Shown here piece by piece: positions 13,612 to 29,100 of a stretch of DNA of 64,000 nucleotides (the first letter of the stretch is position 1; every line of letters starts with the position of its first letter). Both the position numbers and the translations under genes were made by a program. Where the stretch lies: the NCBI RefSeq assembly GCF_964204645.1, contig NC_134025.1, positions 28,612,001-28,676,000 of the forward strand. Reading direction: 5' to 3'. This DNA comes from Tubulanus polymorphus. Taxonomy: Eukaryota; Nemertea; Palaeonemertea; Tubulaniformes; Tubulanidae. The notes below the pieces were generated by a model that was not told where the DNA came from, made no database searches, and saw only the letters and a list, made by a program, of their open reading frames with translations.

Positions 13612-16600
13612 GAAAGTTGGAGCTACGAGCAATCATCTCAACCGTTGTAGAAACTTTATAAACGATGACTACACTCATTCATTCATTCCTTCATTTACGC
13701 ACAAATAAAGCTCAAATTTCTCATTAACGCTTAACGATTAATGTTTAATGTTAACGTGTAGCAGTCGTGTTCAACTAGTAAAGTATCTGAAACACTGTTT
13801 AACAACCTGTCAAAGTGTGAAATCTAAGATGTTGATTAACTTTGTTTGTGAACTAGCGCGGGCTGAAGTTGATAGCGACTAATGCTATAATGGAGACAAT
13901 TTGATGGCCCTTCAGCTCTCCAGAGAATGTAGCATTTGCAATATGTTCGACGGTTTAACTCACGAGGACGGCATCGACGTATACTTGAAGAAAAGGAGCA
14001 CTCGAAGGATTTTCACATCTAATCACGTATAGGACTTCGCTATATTCAGCTTAGTAACGATATCCAGGCAAATACCTGAGTAATCGTAATCAACATTTAC
14101 AAATGTATCGACTGTATAAGAGGACGATCATTAACTTTAAAAGGACTGACAAAAAATACTCGGTTCAATAGTCATTATATTTCAGCTTCTTGCGTACATA
14201 TGTATTCCATTACATCGTCAACATTCAACTCAATCGAAACGAACACAATCTCGAAAATGGGTTAGAACGATATGGAATATTTATGAAAAAAAAACCGGCA
14301 AACAATTACGAAATAGGCGTTTGACTTTGTGTCAACAGAACATTGATTGCTTTGCATACTCACGTCGGAATTCTGGCCCAGAAGACAAACAACGCCGATG
14401 ATTTGGAACTTGTAGTAAATCCAATAATATTTACAATCAATTAACTATCGGTCACGTTTCGTAATCCTCCGCATCCAGATAAAATCACCATAACGTTTAT
14501 ACGCATGATCGCCACCAGCGATTGGAACCAAGCGTATAACAATCATAGGGTAAAAACAAAGCGCGCACTAATAGCATAGTTACCGCGACAATAAGTTTAC
14601 AGCTCGAATAATTATGAATTATCGATATGCGAAATTGACGCGATCACGGAGCAGTAGGTGATGCAGAGAGTGAAAGCCGAGAGTCAGGACTTCTATGAAA
14701 TAAGAATTTATCAAGAGACAAAATTGAGCTCATCGCCGCGTTATTCTATGCGACAGTCACGTGAAAGGGATACGTTTATGATATCATGAATGACTGATAA
14801 CCCAACCTCCGGTTTGTGTGACCTTTTTATAGGAAATATCTTCCTCTTGAATGATTATCATTCATCGCGGATAAAACAGAAACACGACGAGATGAACCGA
14901 TACTCGACGACGTCACAAGATTCAGGTGCACAGATACGAACGCCGTACAATAGATGTGACATATCAGATCATTCCCAGAAGGGTACCGTCTATATTTTAT
15001 TACCGGTTAATGGTGCATGCGATGCCACGAGTGTAAATACAATGCCAATCAGGATTTTTGATCGGCAAAAAATCGTCTTAAGGTTCAATAATGACGCAAA
15101 GAGAATAGATACAGAGGATGGCGATGCTTCGACTAATGTTGCTCTTGCTCTGAATTTGCTCACGGAGAAGGTGCCAAATGAGCAACTTTGCTTTCGCGTA
15201 TGTTTTAAAGTTTCCCATTTACGCGATCTACACTCAATTACGAGCTCGTGTTTCGTATTAATTATTCTATCGAGTTACAGATGACGGTCTTAACTGTACT
15301 ACTACCTAATTCGAGTGAGTAGTAGAACACGTTTGATATCGCTGGAAATCACGTTGAAGAGTGCGTATTCGATCACTCGTATTTTGAAGATCTATCATGC
15401 CTGAAAAACCGCACATAGGAACCCTATACTGATTTGTTTGCACTAATGATGGTGTTTGCTGAAGTTATGAGCTTGCATTTTATTAAGCGGTATAATTTTT
15501 ATACACCAGTAGTCCCGGTGCTTGATAAGCGGCGTGATATACGTGTTCATCGCGGATTATTCCGCGGAATCAAAAACGCCATAGATTGGAAAATGACATT
15601 TTTATCCAGATCGCTTCGAGGTGTTTCAACTTCGAATTCCTTTTCATCTTCATCTAACAGTACATATATCGATTGAAAAAGTTTTGACAAAAACCGATGG
15701 AGACGTAAAGCTCGAATGTGTGCTTAAATGTCACAAAAAGCATTTGCACGAGATAAATGTTGCCTCGTGGGCTTTAGTACTGTTGACTTAAGTCTAGCAT
15801 GAACAGATATACTTAGACACACGGTCCGATGAAGCCAGTAAATTTCAAAAAAGTTTCCCACACAATCATAGAGATCAGTCATGAGTAAAAGCCATCGATC
15901 CCGGGGATCAGGACTGGGAATATACAGTTAATTTGCCCGGTAGTAATCTACAATCTAGTGCCAGAAATACGAAAAAAGATTTACTATACATCACAGCGAA
16001 TACATCAAAAGTATCAGCATCAGTTTGGTGGCTTATATATTTATGAATCAGCCATTATTCCTTATATGATCCGGTCGTTTTTCTGTTATCGGGCCAATCA
16101 TTTCCTTATTAGTGCGTCAGCCAGGATACAGTAGCTCAACAGCGCAATGCGGCGCATTTCCTTTCAGGAAGTCACTACGTAAAAGACAACTGAAATCTAC
16201 CCTGTATGTGACAACAAGGTGGCGGTTGATGAAGCATGTATGGTTGTTAATCAGGCTGTCTGTTGGTTGAAAACAGTGCCACGAGCGTGCTATCGTATAC
16301 TGAAAATTTAATGATTCTCAGTAACAACAGTCTGACATTTGATATGAGAAGAGTAGAAATACGAATTTAAAGTTGTTCATTGGTGAATTCGACTATCGAA
16401 ATATGATTGAATCTCAACAAAACATTTATACCGAATGGGATCCAGTTCTAAGGTTCATTTTTGTCAAATCCGGAGTCAAAACTCGAAACTCTCACAACTA
16501 ATGAAGTGGGTACAAATTTAAAAGGCCGTTTTACTTTCTTTCAATTAAGCTGATTGTCCTCAAAGGTTTTCCCATTTTTCTAATGCTGTTGACTGTTCCT

Positions 16601-19600
16601 TTTGATTTCAATTATACTAAAGTAACTGTCTAATACCCCGACAACACAATCACAGTATAACAGCTCTCAATACGACTCCTACCAGACATAAACTGATGAC
16701 GTTTAAGACTTGATGAGACAACAAAACAATAAAAGATTCGCGTCATTTGCAATGAAATTGAGGCATTATCCATCAGTGATTGCTTTCACAATCAACTAAC
16801 AACTGCCTCCAGCTCATTTCCGTTGATGCACACGACGACGATAGGAGGTTTATCCGAGTAATCGTTACAAAATTGAAAACAACAGCGCAATGAAATTAAA
16901 GCGCAGCTTCCCTCTGTACTCGGGAGTTCTACCTAAAGATGTTTCAATTAGGAAGTGTTTCAATGAGGGCTGATCATATCCATCAATGTGCATAGGTACA
17001 AAGCCAAGGTATGGTCTTATCGACGAGAGACAGTAATTCGTCTACCGGAATTCATTTCTACGGTGAGATGTCCTTTAGAACGGAATGCATACGTACTCAC
17101 ATGTCCATTACCATTAATTCAAGATCTACTTAATGACTTGGATGTAATGAGTGTACAGGTTATTTCCGCAGCTCAGGAAAAAAAGATTGCCTGAATGATT
17201 GCTACAGGAAACCATACGATACAATGATCCGGCAATATTCTCAGGATGGAGAGGGCTCGCTTTAACACCATCCCGTATCTTTCCATTGAAATTTCTCCAT
17301 GACAACTAATCAAGAACATCGGCCTTATTTTTGTAACCTCACCCGCGAAATGCCATTCACGATCAAGCATCATCACCATTATCATCGACATAAACCATTA
17401 AATCTATATATCACGTTACAACATTCATCATTCATACATCGCACGCTGATTTCTATATGAAATTCACAGGAAGAAAAATGATCGATTTCGATATAATCCG
17501 CCATCATCGAAACTGTACCGGTTCTCATATTACGACATCGGAATATCGATTCAAAATTTGTTGCGAAATGTTTTTACGAGATGTCGTTTGAAAATGACGG
17601 AACACGAACAAACAGTAGAAGGCTTTATATTGTATCAAATATGGATTAATCTATCTTTTCTCGATCGACTGGAGAGATTTTGCTGGTCGCAGTTTTCGTC
17701 TGTTGTTGTATGGATTTTGTCCGATGTTCTCTCGACGCTGGTAACATTTACAAGTAGATGCCGATGGCGAACTGGTCAGTAAGTATTAGTGATCACCCAT
17801 CGTCTTCCTACTTGTTGACCACAAAACCAACAGGAACACATGCTACGGGCAATCCTTCAACACTTCAAGACCAGGAAACAATTCCTGTCTCTTGACAATG
17901 TGGTAAATGTCAGCTCCATTACTTCTCATCAAACAGTTTCTCAAACACAAGTTCTGTGCACCACCTTCTCGTACGAAAGTGATGATTATCAAAGGTTTAA
18001 TTCTAAACAGAAAGCGAGCGTTACATTATATATATTTCATTACTAGAAACATAAAAATGTTGTTGCGAAGATCGAATTCTTTAGAGAAATCAAACATTCC
18101 TATAGCGCTTTAGTTCTTGATACATGGAATGTTGAATCGGAGCGTGGATCAAGGCATGAGGTTACGTATACACAATATGAATCTGAATATTCAATCCTAA
18201 AAATCCGTTTATTAGCGATTTTAACCTCGTTGCACCGATTTCAAAGATATTTGCCGTCTAGATAAATGAATAAAGGTTGCATGCACCAGGACGGGTCAGC
18301 ACTGGACAGATGGGATGTAACAATTACTTGCTCTTTAAATAAGTGTCGGGGTTATTGACCTCGCAGCTGTCTTCTGGGATGACGTCAACTCAAATACAAT
18401 TATATCAATAACATATTATTCATTGCACTTAATGTCTATCGCGTGATCGCCAGTAGATTATCCATTGGCATCTTTTGAAGAGAACGGGCAGTTGTGATAG
18501 AGTATCAAACATTTTTGTAGGTGTGCAGTACAATCTATATTATTTTCTCGTGAAATACACATTTTCTCGCTATTTATGTGTATATGTATATGCGGCTTAT
18601 ACATTGTGTTATCTACCTGATGCACAAGCAATATAGCAAAAGTAGTATTGCCTCTAGCACGATGATCACATCAAAAACCTATCAGCGCGCATTGTGCCAG
18701 AATACCGAGTAAATTCAATTTTTTGGTTAGCCTGTTCTGCAGTCACGACCGTTACTACTGCGGTAGGCGCTGTCAGCCACAACCGGAACTCTAAACGAAT
18801 TGCCAACTTTCACAATAAACCTTGTAATCCTATCAATTTACAAATAAAATCAACATAAACCCAGAAAATTACTAGAAATACTCGACGAGTTACCATGGAT
18901 ACCGAAGTGGCCCGATAACGACACATTTTTACGAACCATTTCATTAAGGAATCGGCGAATAAAAAAGTTGTTAAAAAGCTGTTGTCTTGTGAGTAAAACG
19001 TAGAAGATCATGGCCTCGCTATACGCAGGCTGAACGCTCATCATTTCTTGCCTTACGTGACATTTAAGGGCGCATAACACCGTTAATTATGAATAAAAAG
19101 CTTTGAAGTCGAAATATGTGGTAGAATTCCAAGTAACAGAATCTTCACTTGACATTTAAATCCAATTATGAATCAATATAGAATTTGTCTCCATTAAGCT
19201 TATTTTCCTAAGGCGGATACGACTGTAAATTTAGATGTTTAAACTTTCAAACATAGCCGTTAGGTCATTGATTATGATATTTATAATCGATGTCGCTGAC
19301 TACTCCAGCCTCCGGTAACACGCATAAAAAACACATATTCATTTTAATTCGTTTTGATCGAAACCGATGTATAAACTAAACATACACGTTTATACCACGT
19401 ATATGTATCGCGGCGAAAGAAATTACGCAGAAATAAATCGGTGAAGCCGATGAAATACAGTGGAACAAATAATTATTCACGCGTCTAATATCAACTACAT
19501 ACACGCTTTCATAAAGCAATACCACGACTTGATGTGTTTCTCTATCCCACATTTGGCGATTACGAAGCTGATTATTTTGCCGGCTTGTCGCTAATTCTAA

Positions 19601-22040
19601 AGTCTTAATTAGATTACCCTGTGGTGTTCCGAAGAAAATGTTATTAACCAAGCGACCAAACGGTATACACCAAACACTATTCCAATTATAGCGAACATCA
19701 TAAAAGAAAAATGGCGCCCGATTTTTTGCAGGCGATTTTCTTACAATTATATCTAACTCGTTATCTAAGTTTATCCGCATGTTTGAAACGCAAAAAAACA
19801 TTAGAATTATAAGGCATACTCGTTGTAATTCGGGAAATTACCTAATGGGACTAAACTCCACATGAAGCGCAGTTTCCAATGAATTCATAGAATACTAAAA
19901 TGACAAATACACATTTCTTATTTTGACGCATTCATAATCTATGGCATAAGTGCGCGCCATGGGAATATACTGAGCATCAAATTCAGCGATGTAGCTCGGA
20001 TAGAAAATGAGTTGATAGCATGACAACTGCATCTGGAACTGTGTATAACTACTAAAACAGACACTGTTACAAGATGAACTTGTCACATTTTCCGAAGAGA
20101 AAAACAATTTTACGCACGCACGAAAATTGACCAATAATTACATCAACCGTTCCTATAAAGTGTGGGAGAACCACTTCACAGTAACTGTGAAGAAAACGAA
20201 TTTAAAACATGCGTTTTGAAAAACGAAGGAATTTGACTGAGAGGAGATTCCCGCTGAGTGAAATAAAGCTACACGAGCAAATTTGATGGGTTAAACACGA
20301 TGGGTGAGCACTTTAACCGTATCGACTACCTGTTTCTTACAGATGAATAACACAATTCCCATTAACCTCGAAAAACCTGTTTCTTGTTTTACATCTGTTT
20401 AAAGGCAATTCACATCACTTAATAAATCACATATCTCCACCACCTGTTTCTGGAATTAAATGATCGCTTGTGTTGGATATCTTTTTATCTTCTTGTCACA
20501 GTGAATTTAATGGAGAAGAATCGAAATTACGAGCCGTGTTTGTAAAATACGACAAGTCATCTCACTTCGATTGGAAATTAACGGTTCAGTTATAATCGCG
20601 GGTAAATAGAATGTAGCGAATCATCTCATGGGTTAATAATCGACATGCTTCTAGAGAAATCAATTCATATCTTCGTTTTTAAGATTGGGCATATCGGTTT
20701 CAAAATCTTGCTGCGCGGGGTATAAGATTACATATATCAGATGAATAAACTAATCGATGGATCGATTTAATCGGCCTACGAACCGAACTGAGATCAGGTA
20801 GTCCTGAACTATTTGACAGAAGATCCCAGCAGCTCAGCTCCTGTCATGAACACTGACAATAACAATGACAAATCTTCGTTAGTAAGTTCATGGTTTTTCC
20901 AGTTAAGACAAGAGACGACGGTCGTTCGTCAATGTACGACGTGAACTAACAGGCGTTGGTTACATAAAACGGTCATATCGCGCGGATTGACGGTGATGTT
21001 GTCCTCGATAAAACCGGTCACCCAATGAATATGCGATAAGACATTAATCAGTTTTTATACACAGTAACGATTGTGAAGCAATGATGTATAGGTATTTTGT
21101 GTATCGGAAGCCACTGAATTCACGTTCATACGACCGCCATGAAAATACATATTTAGTCACTTTTTTCTTTATTTTCCACATGGCCGGCAGAAGCCAAATG
21201 AATCTATTAGGTCTAATCTCCGTTACAAAGCTACTATTAATCAAACTTTCCTTTTGACAGAACGGTAAAGCGACCACAAACCGATATGTACTCAAAATCA
21301 ATAAAATCTATCTCTCGACCATTTCATAAATGGATAACGGAGTCTATATGGGAACCTCGATTGCAGAATGTGTACATTCCAATCAAAATATACTCATCAA
21401 CTTCCATTACTGAACGGATCCCTCTAAGCCTGAGGATCAGTGTTATGGCCCTGAAATGATGACGTCGATACTAGGTTCACATGAGTCAACGTACCAGGCC
21501 GCAGTCGTCATAGCTGGAAAAACTGGATGCAATTCGAAATAGAGTTGTTGATAGGATAACGAGTTGGAAATTGAACGATGTTGATAGCAAGATTGGATAA
21601 ATGATACTTCGAGGCCGCTGTGTCGAAGTGGACCGTTTACGAAATATAAATCTACTCAAAACATGTATTTCTACCGATGATTTTCGAACGTGACGCTGTC
21701 GTGGGACCTTTCGTAATTTTTCGAAATTAGTGACGATTAGAGATTGATTAATGCTAATAAAACGACAGACGACGCGAAGAAACGTCACATTCAATCGAAC
21801 TTTCAATCTGTTCGCTGCGAAACTCCTTTACTTTCCCGACCCCGTCTAATCTCAATCAGATCATCAGATAACCCTACTAAACTATAATCACTCCCAGACA
21901 GAAACTTGTATTTGATCACAACTTACCGGTACTGTTTGTTAGATATCCACTTAAAAAATCCAAAATTATTCAAGTACAAACTTAACGACCATATTTCACT
22001 GAATACGAATTAACTGTAATCTCAACAATGAAATCATCGC
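13612..22040. other. Intergenic stretch without a supported gene
   Basis: The longest frame is 164 codons on plus at 14790-15284, followed by an 80-codon frame at 15434-15676. Neither has a recognisable domain, a signal peptide or convincing splice edges, so I do not call a gene. A 68-codon plus frame at 16988-17194 has protein-like composition but no family I recognise. The rest shows nothing beyond AT-rich unique sequence. Confidence 0.45.
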
Positions 22041-23135
22041 TCACTTCGCACGTTTTATAGAGAAAAAGCCACTTCTATCTCTAATAGTGTTAACCATCAA
22101 ACCAGACAAGCCAGCATCATCTATACTGTAAACTGCATCACACTCAATAGCACGCCATACAGCCATTGGCGTATGCGTCAACCAATAAAAACTATGCAAA
22201 TTGTCGAATAAGGTCTCCTCATTATATTGTAACAAATCTTTCACAGGTTTATCGCAACGAAAACAATCTTGTTCAAATCAGCTTCGTTTTAGATCTACTC
22301 CGATCGTTAAAAAGCGTTGTGAGCGTGTCGATGTATATATATATGTATGTCTATGTCTATTTGGGGACGTTGTTTTTTGCATATACATATATGTATGGCG
22401 GATAAAATGTCGACGGTATTATAGCGACGATAAATTGCGGCGCTAAGTGAAAATCACTCCCTTCTAAACAACAGCTCGAAGTCACCGAGATCAAATAAAG
22501 TTCATTGCAATGCGACATTTTATGATTCGTTCGTAGTGTTGATAGATGAAAATACCACTGATCAATATTCAACCATCAAACTTTATCAGCAGAAATGTAT
22601 TACATCATATCAATTTACAACTGCACCGAATAATAAAAGAAGTATATACGGATTTATTTCATTCTCTTCAGACGATTCTGTTGTGGGAAATACGTCGTAG
22701 GACATAGATTTTTGCGATCGGAACTGCCGGTCAACAGCGCAGATCGTGTTTCTGACACATTATATCGTAGGTGGTACAATATTGAAGGGTGATGTTAAGC
22801 AAACCAATTAACTTTCGCTCAATAAAGTGGATAAGTAGCCACCAAATGACCCGTGCAAAGATGACCATCCGGGAAACCTGGATGTGCTTTCACGTCTTGT
22901 ATTGACTTATATCTCCGGCGTTAATCAGTAAAAGAGACTATTTGGTAAAACCATGGCAGCCAGGAGGATCATAAAGATCGGTTTTAATGTTCATTAATTG
23001 GGACATAAAACAGTATAGCTACTGCATACCGAATCGCGTGAGCCAAAGGAGTACGGCCACTTCTATTCCGTGCACAATCACTGATGAAATAAACAAACTT
23101 TGATTGGCGATGATATTATTACGCAACCTAAAAAA
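22041..23135 (-). pseudogene. Decayed ankyrin-repeat coding relic
   Basis: Minus-strand pieces read like successive ankyrin repeats but are broken by stops and frame changes. At about 23115-23025 is RNRSGRTPLAHAIRY, matching the repeat core GxTPLxxAxxxG. About 29 residues on, at 22985-22955, is PIFMILLAA, then after a frame change CHGFTK and LLLINAGDIS (about 22958-22893, with an internal stop). Further on comes TGHLVATYPLY (about 22856-22822). The open frame 22244-22041 holds THTPMAVWRAI and DAVYSIDDAG, again ankyrin-like. Spacing near 33 residues and the order of half-repeats support one array on one strand. No intact exon set could be built. This is pattern recognition only, and some pieces could be chance. 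Confidence 0.4.
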
Positions 23136-26100
23136 GTGAATACTACTATTCAAACAAAATAATGCGAAGCAAGTTTTATAGGCTCGATAAATAAACACAT
23201 CAGTATTCATCATCAACATCTATTAGTGTGACTTGAATTCATTTCGATTCAATATTTTAAGATCGAGAGAAAGAAAAGTAATAAATCATCGTGTGTAACC
23301 GCAAGATGCTTTCACACGTGCATCGCACGATAAACACAGAGCACCAGATTCGCACTGAAGAAACTGCAAGAAGTGAGTACGGTTTAATTTGTCGGTCGTC
23401 ATCCCCAGAGGACCGAGCTATACGCGACGAGCAATACGCTCACTGAATACGCAACTGTGGATAAACCATCGTCAGATGACACAAAATATGAGTTAGTTCA
23501 TGCATAAATGTTGAGCGAACTAACTCCGCGAAAGTGTGCGATAACTAGAAAATGGGAGGCTATGTTTGTGACAGGTTTATCCAGATAATCCTCAAGTTAA
23601 TATATAACTGATATGACCTGGGTATCAGTTATCCATTTGCTCAGTTGGGTGTAAGCACACTATACTGATTGTCGTTCAATGATAATATACCCGTCGCTGA
23701 GTCCTGTCATATTGAAAGAGAGAAAAAACGAAGAAATTCAAATTAAATTTCTTAGAAACAAGACGCGTTATAGGTTTTTGGAACGTTAGATTGTCAAACA
23801 CTTCTCCTTTACAAAAAAACATGCATGAGCGTGCACAACTGTTTTGAAAAATTAATGAAACCAGCGCGAAAACTTGTTGCAATTGACTGAAATCATAATT
23901 TTCTGTAGCCAGTTGAGTCGGTGTGAAGCGAAACAGAGTCCAAAATGACTCGTGGGTATAAAAAGCCAGACCATGTTTGCAGCAAATAATGGAGATGAAT
24001 AAAATCATTTATCAGCGAACAGAGCCCATAAAAATGACTGATCGCATCATACTGCTTCGTATAATACACTAAATATATAGCTCTCCTCCATGTTTATGCG
24101 AGGGAATAATTATGATTTGAAGTATTGTGGTTTTCGGTCGGATCAAGACCATTCGTGGTTATCTGGCTTAACTCTTCCTACAGTATTGTATATCGACGTC
24201 ACGGCGAATCGATGATAAAAAAATCCGAATACGTCCACAGGAAATGATTTTCCATTCGTAAGTTTTTTCGTTGATCCAGACGACTCTACAACTCGGAAAG
24301 CACTACGAAAAAGTATACTCGTATCTTTTTTGAAAAGGGAATATACATGTTATGTTGATGGGAACAACCAGCAGCAGAGGTGGAAATATGGAATGAATCA
24401 TTCCGCGATTTCAGAACTCAGCCTCCGAGATGACCATTCGACCCTTCATCACACACAATACAAACATTATAAATTCATAAGAATCGTCAAATTACTAAGA
24501 ACATGGAATATCATCAAAGGAAGGAGAATTGACCATATCTGTATATCAACAGAAACCTCTGAAATTCACCTGCAACGAGTATGAATTTCATTTATCAGTT
24601 CGACGCGGCAAGAAATGGAAAAGAATTGTTATGAATGTTACTGATGATTACATTATTCATCATAGTTTGGTTGAGACTGCAGAGGTCGAAACTGCAATAA
24701 GATAGGCCAATCATCATTAAGTGTATTCAGTAACCAGAGAGATGAGCTTTACTCGCTATAATCAGATGAAGGTGACAAATACCGGGGGATATTATATTAA
24801 TGGATTTTATACGAAAGACCTTTTCGTAATCGAAATAAAATGCATGGCAGATGAATAACATTATTATTGAGTTACGAAATAAAATCATTAGAAAATTCAT
24901 CCAATTTCGTTGTACATATAGGTGTATATGGCCCTGCGGCATTTCTAGGCAAAGTTATTGCTTTCAAGCAAACCTCAAAAGCCATTATCCGTTCTCTGAA
25001 GACTGCGAAAAAACTTCTCGATTTTGATCTAAACTATGAAAAAAGATGAATTGTCGGAAGTTTTCTGGTCTCGTTAGAATTATATCTGTTCTATATTTAG
25101 AAAAAAAACAACTCGCTGTCAGTGAGAAATTAAATTAGGATTGCTTTTACGCCTTGTAACGAACACGATCAAATGATGACACTTAAACGGCGTTTCTGAT
25201 CATCTAATTTCATCAAGGTATCTTTGTAGCGAAGAACGACAAGGCGTCACCGGTAAGCTATCGGTTCCACGCTACTGATCCGACTTCAATATCAGCATGC
25301 ATGTTGATAGGTTGCATGCTTGAGCAACTACTGGGACTATCGCAACACTCCTTTGTTATTTGGTGACTCCCTGGTTGGAGAAGAGCTAAGCGAGGATTCA
25401 TAAAGAATCGGAATATTCATGCTGAAAAGGCATATTTTTATCTTTGGGAATTAGCGGGAATTAGTGGCGCCACAGTGTATTGAATGTCAAGGTCAACTGT
25501 AACTTTCCTTCAGTTACATTTGATGCTGACGCGCTGTCACGTAAAAAAGCTCTTTGCGTGGATCAGTTCGCGAAAGGTTTAATTCTAAATCAATTCAGTT
25601 TCTTCATTAATTCAGTTTTTGTGATTGAAATTGGGCGTTGATCTAATTTCATCGTCAATCACTTCGAGCCTGTAGGTGTTTAAAAAAATTTAAAACTTTC
25701 TTACAAAATATGTCCTCGAAGGGAAACGTGATGAGCGTTTTGTCGAATCGGGCAATTTCCAGATAAATGATTGTCGTCGGACACGTTGAAAATACTTGTT
25801 GAAAATGTTTGCATGGAACGATACCCTCAGGAAGCTACACGAACATGCTCTAATTATAAACGCCCGAGGTAGTTCATGACTTAGTCTTCGTACAGACGTT
25901 ATACTCCGTAGGATTATCTAGTTTCAATTAATGATGAATTGCTTTTACAACTTGACGCAGGATCATCTTTCCCCCATATCAACATGACCGCGAATAATTT
26001 CTTCCGAGACAAAATCATATTGCGCGCTGCAAGCAAATGACACAAACTGGCAAATTATCTTGTGGCATCAATAGTTAATGGAAATCCCATATTACCCTAG

Positions 26101-29100
26101 AGTTAAGGGAATGTGTATAATCATTGCTGACGAAATGACTAAACTGGCCAGTTGAGAAATAGCCGTATAGATACCCTAGAAAACTGGACATCATGGTGCT
26201 ATACTGCAATGCCTAGCTGTTGACTCAATGGTCAGCTACTGCTTTCCATATACGTATGCTACGGGTATAACTGAAATAATTATGCTTTCCACTTGAGTTC
26301 ATAAATACGAAGTTTCTTAATATCTTATATCTTTCTTTCTTCACTTTTTTGTTGATTTGGAAAGGCTACTTGTCCACTTGATGCACGTACAATAATGGGA
26401 TTACATCGACTCGGTATTACTGTAAATGTAGCTCGAGGCCTGCCTCTAGATATTGAATTACCATTAACGTCACCCACTTCGTCGATACGTTCTGCTTGAC
26501 CTTCTTAAAACTTCTAGGTTTATTTTTCATGTCGTAAATGGAAAAAGAAGAATGTGTATAAGCTCTTATAGCGGCAATTCATCAACGATGCCAGTCGTAG
26601 ATAATGTCTACTGTGGGAATGACCGAAGATAAACTTAACACTCGCTGACCACAAAATGTCGAGATGATATGACAAATTGCTCATCTAGCAAAGTCGGCAG
26701 CTTTGCTTCCAAATGCGATCAACATGCTGAATCCGAAATTTTTCCGTGTTTACACCGCATTAGTTTCTGAAAGTAAAGGAATCAGCACGTCTGTCGTAAC
26801 CAGAACGTCAGACTATATCATGTGTTCAGCCCGCAGTAAAAAACCGATCATATTTCACAGTCCAGAATCTAATGCGTCATGCAAAGGGAATATCTTTGAA
26901 TAGTTTTAGCTTCTTTTAGTCGATAACTTTCTCTATATTCATAACACCAGTCGGGTTCATTTGGGAAATGGGTGTAGCTTTGATAAGTCACATTATATCA
27001 TATCTACCATAGAAGCCAGAATTGTTTTTCTTCTTCGGTGGATTACGAACATTTTTATTTCGTCAGTGGATCATAAGAGTTTCTTAATTGAACTACGTCT
27101 CATATTCATTTGTCACTCATTTATAGTCTAGTTGTTAGGCAACCCTAATTTCACCTATCAATGATTTCGCATGCAACCAGACCATGAACAATATCTAATG
27201 ATTATCGTCATACCTCATGCAAAATCCCAATGAATTTTGACTGCGATAAATCAATTTAAATTGAAATATTGAAACATTTTATCCTCGTTGACGTCCCAAA
27301 TCCAAAGACACCGATTACGTGTGTGAGCTATATGTCGAACGTTATATTTTTTACGATGCGTATCAATTTTACGTAATATTCTGTACAAGTCAAGATAAAC
27401 CGGTAAGGAAGACATATCTGACGACTGTCACCGCAATTTCTCTCATGCTTCCTGAACATTTCAGTGATAATCTAGATTGATCACGTTAATTGCAAGTGAA
27501 ATACTAAAACCTATTCATCAGCGATCATTAGATACATGTCATATGATTGTAGCTTACCACTTTCACCTAATGGATACTTTCATTCTAAAAGTAACTATTT
27601 TCATTAAAAACCATTTCACGCGAAAATAACATCTTTTTATTCATCCAGCGCGGTGGTGGCCATTTCTACAATCTAGTAATGACGGGAGTAGTATTCGAAA
27701 ATGACACGAAGAAGACCTAGAAAATACCACTCTTTAGCAAGTTCGCTATCGTTCAACTGATACGCTTTGGCTGCTGGTATGGGTATAAATCGATGACTCG
27801 TGCAACGGACTAACGGTTATTTATTTCAATATCAGATGTAAAAGACATTTTCCCGAGCACTACTGGTACATACAAGTGTTATATGGCTGACTGATGCCAT
27901 CTTACTTTATATCCAAAACATGTTCTTTGTGGAATTGATGTTTGAACCCGGTGGAATTGTAGCCAACCACGTGGCATACGAAAAAGCCACATAGTTGGCT
28001 ATGCACCACTAAAGACTGAATAATCACACCACCTTCCATGACACAATCAATTGGCTGCAAAATTACAACCGTAATGGACCCGGCCATCCTAACGTTCTAA
28101 TAGCAGCTGGCGAGAGGGTCGTAAAGCATCAATAACCCTTCCGACTATCGACAGGGGATAGAAACATTCTAGAATAAAACACGTTCAATATATCATTATA
28201 TGTCCATAATATTTCTCACTATTCACATATTGGAAGCTGCAGATGAATCGAACGAAGACATATCTAATACTGCAGATGAAAAGTACAGGCGTTGGACGTC
28301 GTATCGAAAAATGTGTATACCCTAAATCAAAATACTGTGTAATTGTTCACGTCAAGCACCAGAAGGATCGTAACTTTCTTTACCAAAAAACCCTGATACT
28401 ATATACGATAAACCGAATCATAAAATGAACGTGTATATGCAATATTATACAACGGATTGTTTGATTAATTTCTATGTGTGTTGGCTGTTGAAGAGAGTCT
28501 ATCATGACAATGACCGTTGATGCAACAATATGTTGATGATCATTGAACGGACATTATTTCAGCCCGGTGGAAGCTGGTCTGTACCGAGACTGGTACACAC
28601 ATCGCCATAAAGATTTGATGGTATTTATCTCGTCTTTTTAAGCCACAACGAGGTCAACTCGTCCATATTGCCGACGAAGTTCCGTAATCAGATTATCTTT
28701 TATTCATAAGGAACAACTGATCTCGACTCTTCGACTCGCGTCTCTGCCATCAATGTCCGATCCCTCGCAGTTTCGACAAATTTTGCCGTCGCATCGTGTA
28801 ATGAATTTAGTCTATTGACGGTTTAAAATCTATACCACATGAAGCAAGTCTGATGATAATGGCTATTCTGTCAGGAGAACGTGATTTTTTAGATTCACGT
28901 CACACCGCGTAATCCTGGTCTGAATGGTAATATACCAGGTTATAGCGCCACGATGACCACACAAAATCCTCATGTACAGTTATATATTATCTATAAATTG
29001 CTACCGGAGGCTATACATCGGCTTCAAAGGGTAACCCGGTCGCCACTGCCGCCGATATTTCCGTAAATTGAGAACTAAAGACGAGCTAATTTTATTTACT

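Noticed and set aside
27902-28087. Minus-strand 61-codon frame in a slightly GC-richer patch as an ankyrin or transporter exon
   Set aside because: No repeat core or hydrophobic pattern that holds up, and no splice signals.
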